Assembly (NCBI GenBank): GCA_958299035.1
Contig: CATQJL010000223.1
Coordinates: forward strand, 68,628,371 to 68,692,370
Reading direction: 5' to 3'
Origin: Cylicocyclus nassatus
Taxonomy: Eukaryota > Nematoda > Chromadorea > Rhabditida > Strongylidae
Length of the DNA stretch: 64,000 nucleotides
The first letter of the stretch is position 1; every line of letters starts with the position of its first letter. Below, one piece after another: positions 55,614 through 64,000 of this stretch. The translations under genes and the position numbers were made by a program. Under the pieces are notes generated by a model. The model had not been told where the DNA came from. It did not search any database and saw only the letters and a program-made list of their open reading frames with translations.

Positions 55614-56262
55614 GACTAAACAGGAAACGATCCCAACTAGGTGGCAAATCGGATTGAGCCGCAAATCATTAGATGCTTCTCGATGACCTGATTCCAAATC
55701 TGGCTTCCATATCTATGATGTCGCTCTCCGGAAAGCGTTATAAGCGTTCAAATCTCCAAATGTAGCAATTTCAGCGCCACATTCTCAAGAACTGTAGTTG
55801 AAAACACTTATCTGTGTCTCTGGTAAATATGAACATCTCCTGAAACCAGTATGGATATCTTAATAGTCATGCCTTTTGAGTTGAATTTTAAAGTTCATCA
55901 CGCGTTAGAAATTTTGTGAATTCGCACATTTAGCCTCATTTGAATGCGTGAAGGCACTGGAGCTGTAGTGCATGACGTGTTCCAAAATCTAACTTGGAAG
56001 TGTGTATGACTAGCAAAATATTGACTTTACTGATTCCAGAAGATGCTCATATCTATTGGGAACACAAATAAGTCTTATTGAACAGCTGTTCTTTTGATGT
56101 GTCGCTGAATGCTTGCCATTTTTGGACATTTGAATGCTTATAACTTTTTCCAGAGTACTGTATCGCAGATAAAGAAGATAGATTTGGAATTAGCTCATTA
56201 AGATGCATCTAATGATATGCTGTTAATTTTGAATGGTTACCATAGGCTGGGATCGTTCCCTT
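55614..56262. mobile_element. Foldback element (family W)
   Basis: GGAAACGATCCCAAC, CATTAGATGC, ATTCCAAATCT and TATAAGCGTTCAAAT on the left arm mirror, in order, the right arm up to GGGATCGTTCCC at 56248-56260. It abuts family V copy 2. Confidence 0.65.
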
Positions 56263-56520
56263 GTTAGAGACGCGAGCGCGCTTTGCGTACGTTTGAACTA
56301 CAAGTTCATAAACGAGTTTCAATGAGTTTCGTTAATTACTATTAGGGTCGTGAAAGAATGTAGCCAGCGTGGGATAACGAACTCAAATATGTTCTTCCAC
56401 AAATTCTAATAATAAATCGACCAAAATGCTTCAAACCATTCATGAACTTGTCAATGAGATGCACACAAAGCGTGGTCGCGTCTCTTAGTCAGAGAATGAA
56501 TGATATGTATCCGCGATAGG
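56262..56520. mobile_element. Foldback repeat (family V, copy 2)
   Basis: Matches copy 1 in order: GCGCTTTGCGTACGTTTGA, TTCATAAACGAG, TCTAATAATAAATC, CTCTTAGTCAGAGAATGAATG. Confidence 0.6.
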
Positions 56521-56912
56521 CAATTTACTAAGATAGAGGAAAATTTAAAAACAAATGCTATAATTTCGCTTTGGAGCATCAGGACTGAAAAAAAGCGGAT
56601 CACGTGCAAGTACAAAGTTCGATAGAGTAGTAAAAATGTTGTAACATAGATCAAGAGGAAGGCCACGGTTCTGAATTGATGGAGTGGGGTAAAATCAATC
56701 AAATCCAAAAATTGTTCAGTGAGGAAAAAATTATAAAGATTTGATTGAATACTTCTCACAGTCTCAACAGTAGGGCACACTTGAAAACCAGTCCTGGATT
56801 AGATAGATAGACTTGACAAAGGTAGGCAGAATGGTATGGCTGAGCTTTGTAGAAGCTTTCGCGCAAGAGGTATGCAACGCTCATAGGCGGTGGTGATGAA
56901 ATACCAGGAATA
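56521..56912. other. Unassigned sequence
   Basis: A minus frame (56780-56451) is open but hydrophobic, repetitive and not recognised; it overlaps the preceding repeat. Confidence 0.35.
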
Positions 56913-57345
56913 TTAGGTTGCTACATTTTGCAGCTTATTTCGTTTTCTTTTTTTAACTGTGACACATTCATCTTTGGTAAAGTAGGTTTAGGCAGTACGC
57001 TACAAAAATGTCCAGAGTGTTTGCTTTCAGATGGCGAAGTGGAAAAAATTCACGCATTTTTCTGAAGCTGGTCAAATTCAAAGTTTCAAAGGTCGGGAAA
57101 CCAAAAAATAAAGCCTTTCCAGTCTAATCAAACGCATCCGAAACTGTAAAGATCATTAGAGATTCCCTTTAACAATGTGGGTAAAATTTCGTCTTGATGT
57201 GATTGACTCAGACTGAGAACGGCAGTATTTGCGGTTTTCCGACCACTGAAATTTTGAATTTGACCAGCTTTTGAAAAGTGCGAGATTTCTCTTCGCCTTC
57301 AAAATCAAACTGCTTGCCCATATTTTAGCTACTCCTAGTCTACAA
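56913..57345. mobile_element. Decayed mariner-type foldback
   Basis: The left terminus TTAGGTTGCTACATTTTGCA follows TA. Arms from about 56985 pair with sequence up to about 57345 (GCTGGTCAAATTCAAAGTTTC against GAAATTTTGAATTTGACCAGC). A matching right terminus was not found. Confidence 0.5.
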
Positions 57346-57739
57346 TATGCCCAAAAATGAATGCGTCACAATGGAAGAGAAAAATCAAAAAATTAGTTGA
57401 AAACTTATGTGCCAACCTATTACTTGGCTTGTGTGACTTGCGAATGATGAATTCAATGTCTTGTGAAATCTACGACAATCAGGAGTTTTTCAATTCCAGC
57501 ATGCTTGTCTTCCGCATTACATTTTCCTTTTCCGTTAGATGTTTTGCAATGATCTTGTATGGCACTCTTTTGTTTCCAATTTGATCGATAAGCAGCAGGT
57601 CAAAAAATTAATACTTGGTTGATACACTTTTGATTTGCGACTCCAGTATTTCTGAGAGCAAACACTGTCGGAGAGAACAGCCTAAACAATACCGCCACTG
57701 TCGGACTTGCTTTGTAATAGATAAAGCGTCTTACGCTTA
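57346..57739. other. Unassigned sequence
   Basis: A 75-aa plus frame (57357-57584) is not recognised. Nothing else supported. Confidence 0.35.
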
Positions 57740-57745
57740 TTTATT
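57740..57745 (-). terminator. Poly(A) signal AATAAA of the candidate gene
   Basis: Exact AATAAA on the minus strand downstream of the stop codon at 57813-57815. By itself such a hexamer is common in AT-rich DNA; its value is the position. Confidence 0.4.
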
Positions 57746-58812
57746 AAACACATTCACGACAATACGACTCACCGGTGGGTCGTAAGATTCCTGAAACTCC
57801 AACTTTGCCATTTTACGGTGGGATTTTACGAGGTTCTGGTACATGATCGGGAACAACTGGGCGAAGCTCCAGCCAGGGTGGTCCAGGCTTGGGATACTGT
57901 AATGTGATGTTACCTTAGGTACACCGCAGATAGAGATAAGGCACAGATTTTAGCTCAAATTCTTTACAGCATAAAGCTGTTTCTGAAAATTTAAGTGACA
58001 AGCACAGAAAATACGGGCGGGCAAGAGACTGATGTCAGCCCATCAGAGAATTGTCGATTTTCTTGACTTTATTGATTTTTTACATTGTTTATCCAAGCAA
58101 GCTCAAATTTTACATATGTGGCTTTTTTAGCATGCTGATAACGGAAATGTTACTCTCAATTTCTAAACCGCCTTTTCATATTAGTTTTTTTGTTCTTTAC
58201 GAAATTTCTACATTAGTGAACAAAGTAGACCTTGTAATCGTGATCAGCAGGTGAAATAACTCCAAAACACGATTCTTGAAAATCTATGACATTGGGTTGT
58301 GCAGAATGACTACACAACTTTACCGTTTTATACCAAAAACTAAAATAAATCATATTTTTATAATCAGCGCCTTCGATAAACCCTCTGAGAAAATTCTCGA
58401 AGTCAAGTTTTGATTTTGTCCGAAAACACTAGCATTTCGGACATTACGCCCCAAGGGTGGGTATGGTAGTGTTTTTGGATAAAGCGAAAAGGGCTCTGGT
58501 CCCCAACGGCAGTTACCGAAAAACCGCCCTCGTCGTGAATGTAGTAAACTCTAGTTTGGATGTATGCAGTAGTATCAAAGAATTTGATAATAACAAATTT
58601 GAAAAAGCGAATAACAGAGAAGGTATAGAACATTTATAGGTTTGCTGGTTTTTCAATTGCAAGAATCTGATGTTGGATTTCAAAAGGCGTAACAAGAAAG
58701 CGGATTGCAAATGTGTCCATATATTCTACATGCAACCAAGCTTTTGCTTCTGTAACTTCAACTCAAGTAGAGGAATTTCAGTCAAATTTTGTTGCCTTTT
58801 CTCGACAAACAT
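57740..58812 (-). CDS. Candidate three-exon gene, small protein of unknown function
   Basis: Minus-strand exons 58812-58730, 58550-58448 and 57896-57813 join in phase to give 89 codons plus TAA (57815-57813). Exon 1 starts at ATG 58812 (MFVEKRQQNLTEIPLLELK); its donor is CAT then GTAGAAT, and exon 2 follows AAACTAG. Exon 2 ends HYHTHPWG before GTAATG, and exon 3 follows ACATTACAG and begins YPKPGPPWLELRPVVPDHV. A poly(A) signal AATAAA lies at 57745-57740, about 70 nt after the stop, which supports exon 3 as terminal. Introns are 179 and 551 nt. The frame is closed 12 codons upstream of the ATG. No signal peptide, membrane segment or known domain was recognised. Weak points are the TAG acceptor of exon 2 and the non-consensus donors. 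Confidence 0.4.
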
Positions 58813-59232
58813 CTCCTTCGTAGCACAATATATAACAGCATGACATTAATGCTGATTTTTCAGAATCTTTCCAAAAATCTTAGTGTAAGAGATATTTTCC
58901 TAATCCGCATCAAAATGACATTGTTGAATGTCTGCAGTGATTGTACTCTACATTAGCAAGTTCATCGCAGAACCATGTCAGTGTTATGGTACGTATCTTA
59001 CAATGTCAGTTATCTTACAATGTATTGCTTTCTTAAAGCTACAACTTTCATGAAAAAAAGCCAGTCTGAACGTGCATTGCTCAGTGAAAAAGATAGTTCA
59101 TGAGAATCAGACAATCAGAAAATCAAACTGTTTACGGATTCTATCGCAAGTAGAGTATTTTTGGCAGCTAGTAGTAAAAAATGTTGAAATTCGAGTAATA
59201 TTCTTCCATCATTTCTATCTCTGCAATCTGTA
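58813..59232. other. Unassigned sequence upstream of the candidate gene
   Basis: Nothing recognised. If the gene model is right, its promoter or a trans-splice acceptor would lie here. Confidence 0.35.
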
Positions 59233-59921
59233 CTAGATTGCCCTGAAAGTTCTGACATACCATTTTCAAGAATTCGTAATTTCCTTCTTTCTCAACCGAT
59301 CCGCACCTGTTTACTTTTATTCAAAAGGGAAATTTATGTTATTTCCAAACGTTACTTGAAGTATCTTTAGAAAAGCAAGCTTTAGAGATTGAAGCCGAGA
59401 AAATTACTCAATTTTCGAGTTTTCCGTGTTTGGACGTAAAAAACTTGAACCATGCAACAAAAACGGCCAAAAATAGACTTTTTGGAATTACAGGTTTATG
59501 TTTCTATGACAACAAATCTTGCGCCGATTGCACATCTTTATTTAAAAGAGATTTCTGAGCGAGTCGTACAAAACAGCGAATTCGATTTCTTGACATTTTT
59601 TTTGAAAATCGCAACTTTCCATAGCGAAATTCAATCAGCGCGAACACAATTAGAAAGAGAGCAATTAGTGTAACCTATAATATTGACTGCTCCCATTTTT
59701 CGTTGTAAGTTTCAGACTTCTTACGACCAAACACAGGAAATTTCAAAATTGATTAATTTTTATCACAGCATCTGCGCAGCTTGCTTTTTTCAGAAATAAA
59801 TTCAGGTACTGCTAAAAAGAACAAGTTGTTCTTTTTCGAACAAAACGAAAAATTTGCAAATTCGTTTGAAAAGATGAAACTTATAAATTTTTGAAAATGG
59901 TGCACAGTTGGGTCAACATAA
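59233..59921. mobile_element. Decayed mariner-type element, family B-like
   Basis: Left CTAGATTGCCCTGAAAGTTC with CATACCATTTTCAAGAAT inside, right TTTTTGAAAATGGTGCACAG and GGGTCAACATAA; TA lies at both borders. It is a diverged relative of 30208-30942 and 43546-44284. Confidence 0.6.
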
Positions 59922-62118
59922 TAAAAAGCCGCTCTAATGCTGTAAGTATTTGGAAATCACACAATTTGAAAATGGTGCAGATTGAGACTTTTTAGGAAAA
60001 CCACATCGCGATTTGTATACATCATGGAACCATTTGGTTATAAAATTTCTGAAATTTACATATTAGGTCGTCCCGAAAGTGTTTTCACGCTTTTCGAACG
60101 ACTCTTACAATGCAAGTCACTTATTTGCAGTATATCTTAGTAGCATTTGGTGCATTTTTTAATTCATTTTTCAGTGGCTATGCTTCTATTGCAGTGCAGT
60201 AAACGTGCTTTTGAAAAGTCAAGTATTTGGAAACCGAAAAAAGATAAGACTCTATTGGATACAAAGCAATTTTTTTCTTTCTATCTCGTTACAGTTTTTG
60301 ATAAAAATACCACATAAGCAGGACAGGACAACGCCGCCACCAGTAAAACGTCAAACTTTGGAACTTCCAAAGGTTGATATGATTTAACACTATTTTAACG
60401 AGCACGTGTGTTGAGAATTTAAAGTTTTGAATCACTAAATTTTGAATTCCATAATCTAGCTCCGCGTTTTTTTTTAAAACATAGCGTTTATTTTATCCTC
60501 AGACTTTATGGATCAAGAACAAGAAACACTTGTTGAAAAGAGAAAAAGTGCGGCGTTGAATGACCATGGGATAACTCTATTCACCGTTCACTTGGTTCTC
60601 GGGGAACCAGTAACAAGACTCAGAAAAATTACGAGAATTCGGTGTTTTTTTAGAATCTCTTCACTGCATTACAGAGGTATGTAGCAGAACCGACTGAAAG
60701 AGAATACAAAGATGCATCAAAAGCCATTGAGATCTTTCGTTAATCCTTATTTTGGAAATTCTGACAGCTCAAAAACCAAAAATATCTCGGATTCAAAGAA
60801 GGTCGCATCCAGCAGAACAAAAATCCTCAGAAGTTCTCGCTTGCATTCGGCACAACTTTTTGATCCTCTTCAAAATTGCATTGCACTTTGCTTGAGGGGC
60901 TCTCAGAAATTTACCGGGAAAATGCTACACATGTTTTCTGCTATTGTCGAGTTTTTCTATTTTTTTTTTCAAATTTTTATTCCGAATCCCCGAGGTAGTC
61001 CAAGCACACGATTGATAGGAGGATTTCTCATGGATACAAAAATTGTTTTCCCGCCATGATTTTATCATAAAGTTTTATTCAATGCTAGTCGAATCCAAAT
61101 TTTGTGGGTTTAACAAACCTTATTCAACAAAAGGCGGGCAACTTGGTGTCATCCGATGCAGCTTTTTTCCTCTTCCTAATAAGCATTCAAAAACTTCATC
61201 GAATTCGCATTTTCAAAAGTTCCCCATGCGGTACTTGAAAAACTCAAAACTTGATATCACGAATGCATGAGTGCTCATTTGTTCTATAAAATCACTCTTT
61301 ATTCATAATCCATTTTTGGAAGTTTCCAATTTCAAAATTTGTTGGTGTTTGTTACGTGCGTCTGAGGCAGGTTTGAAATACTGTTGATTCAATAAAACAT
61401 TCATAGAAGCTTATGATCGGATAGATTTAGGAGAAACAAGTTGCATTGTATCCTGTGGAGTTTGCTCTAATCTTGGTATTTTAAAACTATTTGCGAAACA
61501 TAACTTTGCCAAAAACTATGGTTTTCGGTTGTTCTGAGAGCCCGATGATTGATTTATTATGCGAAACAACAATTTGACCCCTTCCAACCTGAATTCTCCA
61601 GCGTAAGCGGGAAAGTCTCATCCCTATTCATTTTTATTAATTACTATTCAAATAATACCACAGCGGAGTTTGGAGTCTTTTCAACAATGCAAACTATTTC
61701 TTTTCTGTACTTAAACTTTTGGTTTAAGTATAAAAAAGTTTTGCCTTCATTTCAAATTTTCAGCTACCTCTATACCTGTGGATCCGCAAAAAGTCAGCTA
61801 CTACACTTGCTCGACATTGTACTCAATGTCTCTAATAATATTATCAATATTTTTCAACGCCAAGATTATGACACATCCCAAGCCGGCGCAAGTTATTAGC
61901 TGGTTGCACTTCACTTGTATGCAGAAATGATCCTATTGCTGATTAGAAAACAAATGAAAACACCATCAGAGCTAAAATTGGAGGGAGAAGGTTACATGAA
62001 GAGATCCGTAGCAATGAGTAATGAAATAATTCTTTGCGCCGGTATAGCAGGCTGTCTGAGTTGGTAGTGGCAATTGATAAATCAAATGCGCCTGAAATCT
62101 TCCTAGTCTTGTCCTGCG

Positions 62119-62330
62119 TGTCGGGACACAACTAGCTACAACAGCTGCTCGAGAAGGAGGTTGGTCGAAGACAGCCAACCTCTGGCAGTGACCTGCGACC
62201 GCCGGCAGTAGCCGGTCGTCTTTCCCTTCCCCCTTTCCCCCTTTTGTATATAACTATTTATAATAAACATTATAGTAAGGCTTAAATCCGCTACACATCA
62301 GGTAAGGAAATCGCGAACCCTTAGACCTGA
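62119..62330. repeat. Left long terminal repeat
   Basis: Starts TGTCGGGACACAACTAGC and contains the palindrome-like CCGGCAGTAGCCGG. If the left repeat is taken to end at the CA (62332) it would be a canonical TG...CA, but the right repeat then reads TGATG, so the end is uncertain by two bases. Confidence 0.8.
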
Positions 62331-63360
62331 CATGGAGGTCCCGGGGAGATTTTTTTCTTTTGTGAGCTATAGTCAAAATTTTTGTTCCTATAAAAAATAA
62401 AAATATAAGAATTTTTCACCCCCTCGACCCATATCGACAACAACTCCCACCCAAATCAAGCGAACGAACGTGTGAGTGTTTTTTTTATTTCTGATAATAA
62501 TGATGACTAATAGTGTGCTGTGATTATAAAGAAATTTCCTTCCTTTTCTTGAAGGAAAACTAATGTCTCGGAAAAAAGGTACCGAAATAAAGGCTGCATT
62601 CATAAATGTGGTGATGGTCTTTGATTGAGTTAATCTCAAAGTTACCAAATCAGCCAACATACTGATGATTGACTGAATTATTTCATAGATACATCTTACC
62701 ATAGTCCAGCGAGCAGTCCCATTTGTCCCAATTTTTTTTTGATAATGATGCATCATTTAGCTCTATATATCTTACCACGAAGCGCAAAATTGATATTTAG
62801 CAAATTATATGTAAGTGACTGAAAAATGTTAATTTTTTTCAGAAACAGTTCTGCATAGTTATAACTGGGTCAAATCTGTGTATCTTTAGAATCCTTTTGC
62901 AGAACTGAACTTTAGCAAAGAAAACTCCTTCTTCTGCGGTTTTCTCGTATATTTGAAGTTTTGCACTAGTTTACGTTTTTCTTTAGAATGCTTCACATAG
63001 TTCCGTAATTTTTGGAGTATTGCGAATTTATTGCATCATCTTTTTAGACCACAAACGCATTTTCTTTTTAATTTTAGACATGGACTTGCTCGTTCGTAGC
63101 TACACTACAAAATCTGCAGTATAACTCGTCAGGAAAGATAGTATCTGCCGACGTATCACATACCCGGCTATTACAAATGGCTTAGAGCTCCAAATCCTTT
63201 ATGCTAACCCCTTCCAGCAACTGTCTGCGAGCGTTCAAAATAGCAGTAAATCTGGTGACAATTGTAGAAGCTAGCAACTGCTGACCTTAGGGCCTGACAT
63301 TCTAGGTAAAGGTCGTGTCTGCTCGCAGTCCACCGGATCCATATCCTCACATTCGTATAT

Positions 63361-63536
63361 ATTTCAATATATTACTACTTCAACTGTACGTTCTCGCCGT
63401 ATATCACGTGTAAATTCCAACACACGTTACTCGGAAGAACATCCGCCATATTTAATATATCACTACTTCAATTGTATGTTCTCGCCGTAAATTACGTGCA
63501 AACTCCAACGCACGTTACCCGGAAGAACGTCAACTA
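63361..63536. repeat. Two-copy 88-bp tandem repeat inside the LTR element
   Basis: Units 63361-63448 and 63449-63536 share ACTACTTCAA.TGTA.GTTC, TCTCGCCGTA and CACGTTAC.CGGAAGAAC. Located about 75 bp before the right repeat. Confidence 0.75.
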
Positions 63537-63611
63537 CGTCAATTGCAACTACAACAGTGACACCCCAACCATGCCACAAGCACGAGGACGAGCTTTTTGA
63601 AGGAATGGAGA

Positions 63612-63823
63612 TGTCGGGACGCAGCTAGCTACAACAGCTGCTCGAGAAGGAGGTTGGTCGAAGACAGCCAACCTCTGGCAGTGACCTCCGACCGCCGGCA
63701 GTAGCCGGTCGTCTTTTCCTTCCCCCTTTCCCCCTTTTAAATGTAACTATTTATAATAAACATTATAGTAAGGCTTAAACCCGCTACACATCAGGTAAGA
63801 GAATCGCGAACCCTTAGACCTGA
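63612..63823. repeat. Right long terminal repeat
   Basis: Near-identical to the left repeat with only scattered substitutions and no length change, implying a fairly young insertion. Confidence 0.8.
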
Positions 63824-63917
63824 TGCGCATGTTGCGCTTGTTCGAAAAAAGCGAAATTACTTTTCGAGCAGCCTAGTGCTTTCGAAACGCCTAATAATAT
63901 CAAAATTATTTTTCAGT

Positions 63918-63964
63918 ATGCAAGTCATCTCGAAAATCTTTCTCGCTGCGCTCTTGGCGGCAAG
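63918..63964 (+). CDS. Candidate first exon of a secreted or membrane protein gene (continues past the window)
   Basis: AAAATTATTTTTCAG, a textbook nematode-type acceptor, ends at 63916; the ATG is two bases later. The peptide MQVISKIFLAALLAA has the basic-then-hydrophobic pattern of a signal peptide. After codon 15 the sequence reads CAAG then GTTTTTG, a plausible donor at 63965; reading on without splicing gives a stop at 63978-63980. An acceptor immediately 5' of the start codon is what a spliced-leader trans-splice site would look like in a nematode, but it could also be an internal acceptor. Product unknown. Confidence 0.4.
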
Positions 63965-64000
63965 GTTTTTGAGGGAGTAGCTGAGCGGCAGAGTCAGGGG

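Larger units (their letters stand above)
62119..63823. mobile_element. Short non-autonomous LTR retrotransposon
   Basis: Two direct long terminal repeats of equal length (212 bp) are at 62119-62330 and 63612-63823. Both begin TGTCGGGAC and contain a TATAA-like stretch and AATAAA (near 62262 and 63755). The word TGCG precedes the left and follows the right repeat (62115-62118, 63824-63827), a plausible 4-bp target duplication. Two bases inside the left repeat, TGGAGGTCCCGGGGAG is a candidate primer-binding site; GAAGGAATGGAGA just before the right repeat is a candidate polypurine tract. The 1.28-kb interior has no gag or pol. TGTCGGGA starts are seen in BEL/Pao-type LTRs, so that class is possible but unproven. 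It could be mobilised only in trans. Confidence 0.8.
60063..63876. mobile_element. Diverged family-C mariner-type element with an LTR element inserted near its right end
   Basis: Left TTAGGTCGTCCCGAAAGTGT follows TA. Right GAAAAAAGCGAAATTACTTT then TCGAGCAGCCTAG resembles the family-C right end. Between 60980 and 61560, segments recall 11511-12530 in order: AGTCCAAGCACAC, ATCCGATGCAGCTTTTTTC, TTGTATCCTGTGGAGTTTGC, CCAAAAACTATGG. Removing the LTR element leaves about 2.1 kb. Assignment is moderate because the ends and interior are both diverged. A 116-aa plus frame at 61549-61899 follows no recognised family. Confidence 0.5.

Overview
The window reads as eukaryotic, invertebrate DNA, most likely from a nematode. 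It is AT-rich and has no bacterial gene organisation. Candidate exons are short and bounded by TTTCAG-type acceptors and GTGAGT/GTAA-type donors, with introns of about 50 nt. Most of the sequence is interspersed repeats dominated by mariner-type elements (TA-flanked TTAGGT ends). The nematode assignment is an inference; the species cannot be named. Nearly all long open frames are chance frames inside palindromic repeats, and no complete, intact conventional gene was found.

Layout. 1-363 is the end of a repeat with CAGGGTGTCCC termini. 366-5816 is a TA-flanked palindrome with mariner-like ends whose core is two inverted copies of a Penelope-like retroelement (reverse transcriptase plus GIY-YIG endonuclease): the minus copy keeps RT and endonuclease with frameshifts, the plus copy keeps the N-terminal part and has lost about 1.15 kb of RT and endonuclease. 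5821-12530 is a chain of back-to-back miniature elements, one split by a 3.65-kb hAT element (8-bp target duplication, decayed transposase) that itself holds another miniature element. 12531-23994 is mostly unassigned sequence with one candidate multi-exon gene (13147-13746), small repeats and a second Penelope relic (22307-22609). 23995-29437 holds a mariner-type element, a decayed gag-like coding stretch, a large foldback with a Helitron-like insertion, and another mariner-type element. 30110-45018 contains TTCGAAT-rich arrays, nested foldback elements and two abutting mariner-type elements. 45023-52942 contains two related copies of a unit; one copy carries insertions the other lacks, so empty sites can be read directly. 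53303-57345 holds more foldbacks. 57740-58812 holds a candidate three-exon gene on the minus strand. 59233-63876 contains decayed mariner-type elements and a short non-autonomous LTR retrotransposon. At 63918 a probable signal-peptide first exon begins and runs off the window.

Functionally the window is a graveyard of transposable elements. The coding potential that can be named is RT and GIY-YIG endonuclease (Penelope-like), hAT transposase and a gag-like coiled coil, all disrupted. Many elements are long inverted repeats that would fold into double-stranded RNA if transcribed. Nested insertions with recognisable target duplications, plus paralogous empty sites, give a relative order of insertion events.
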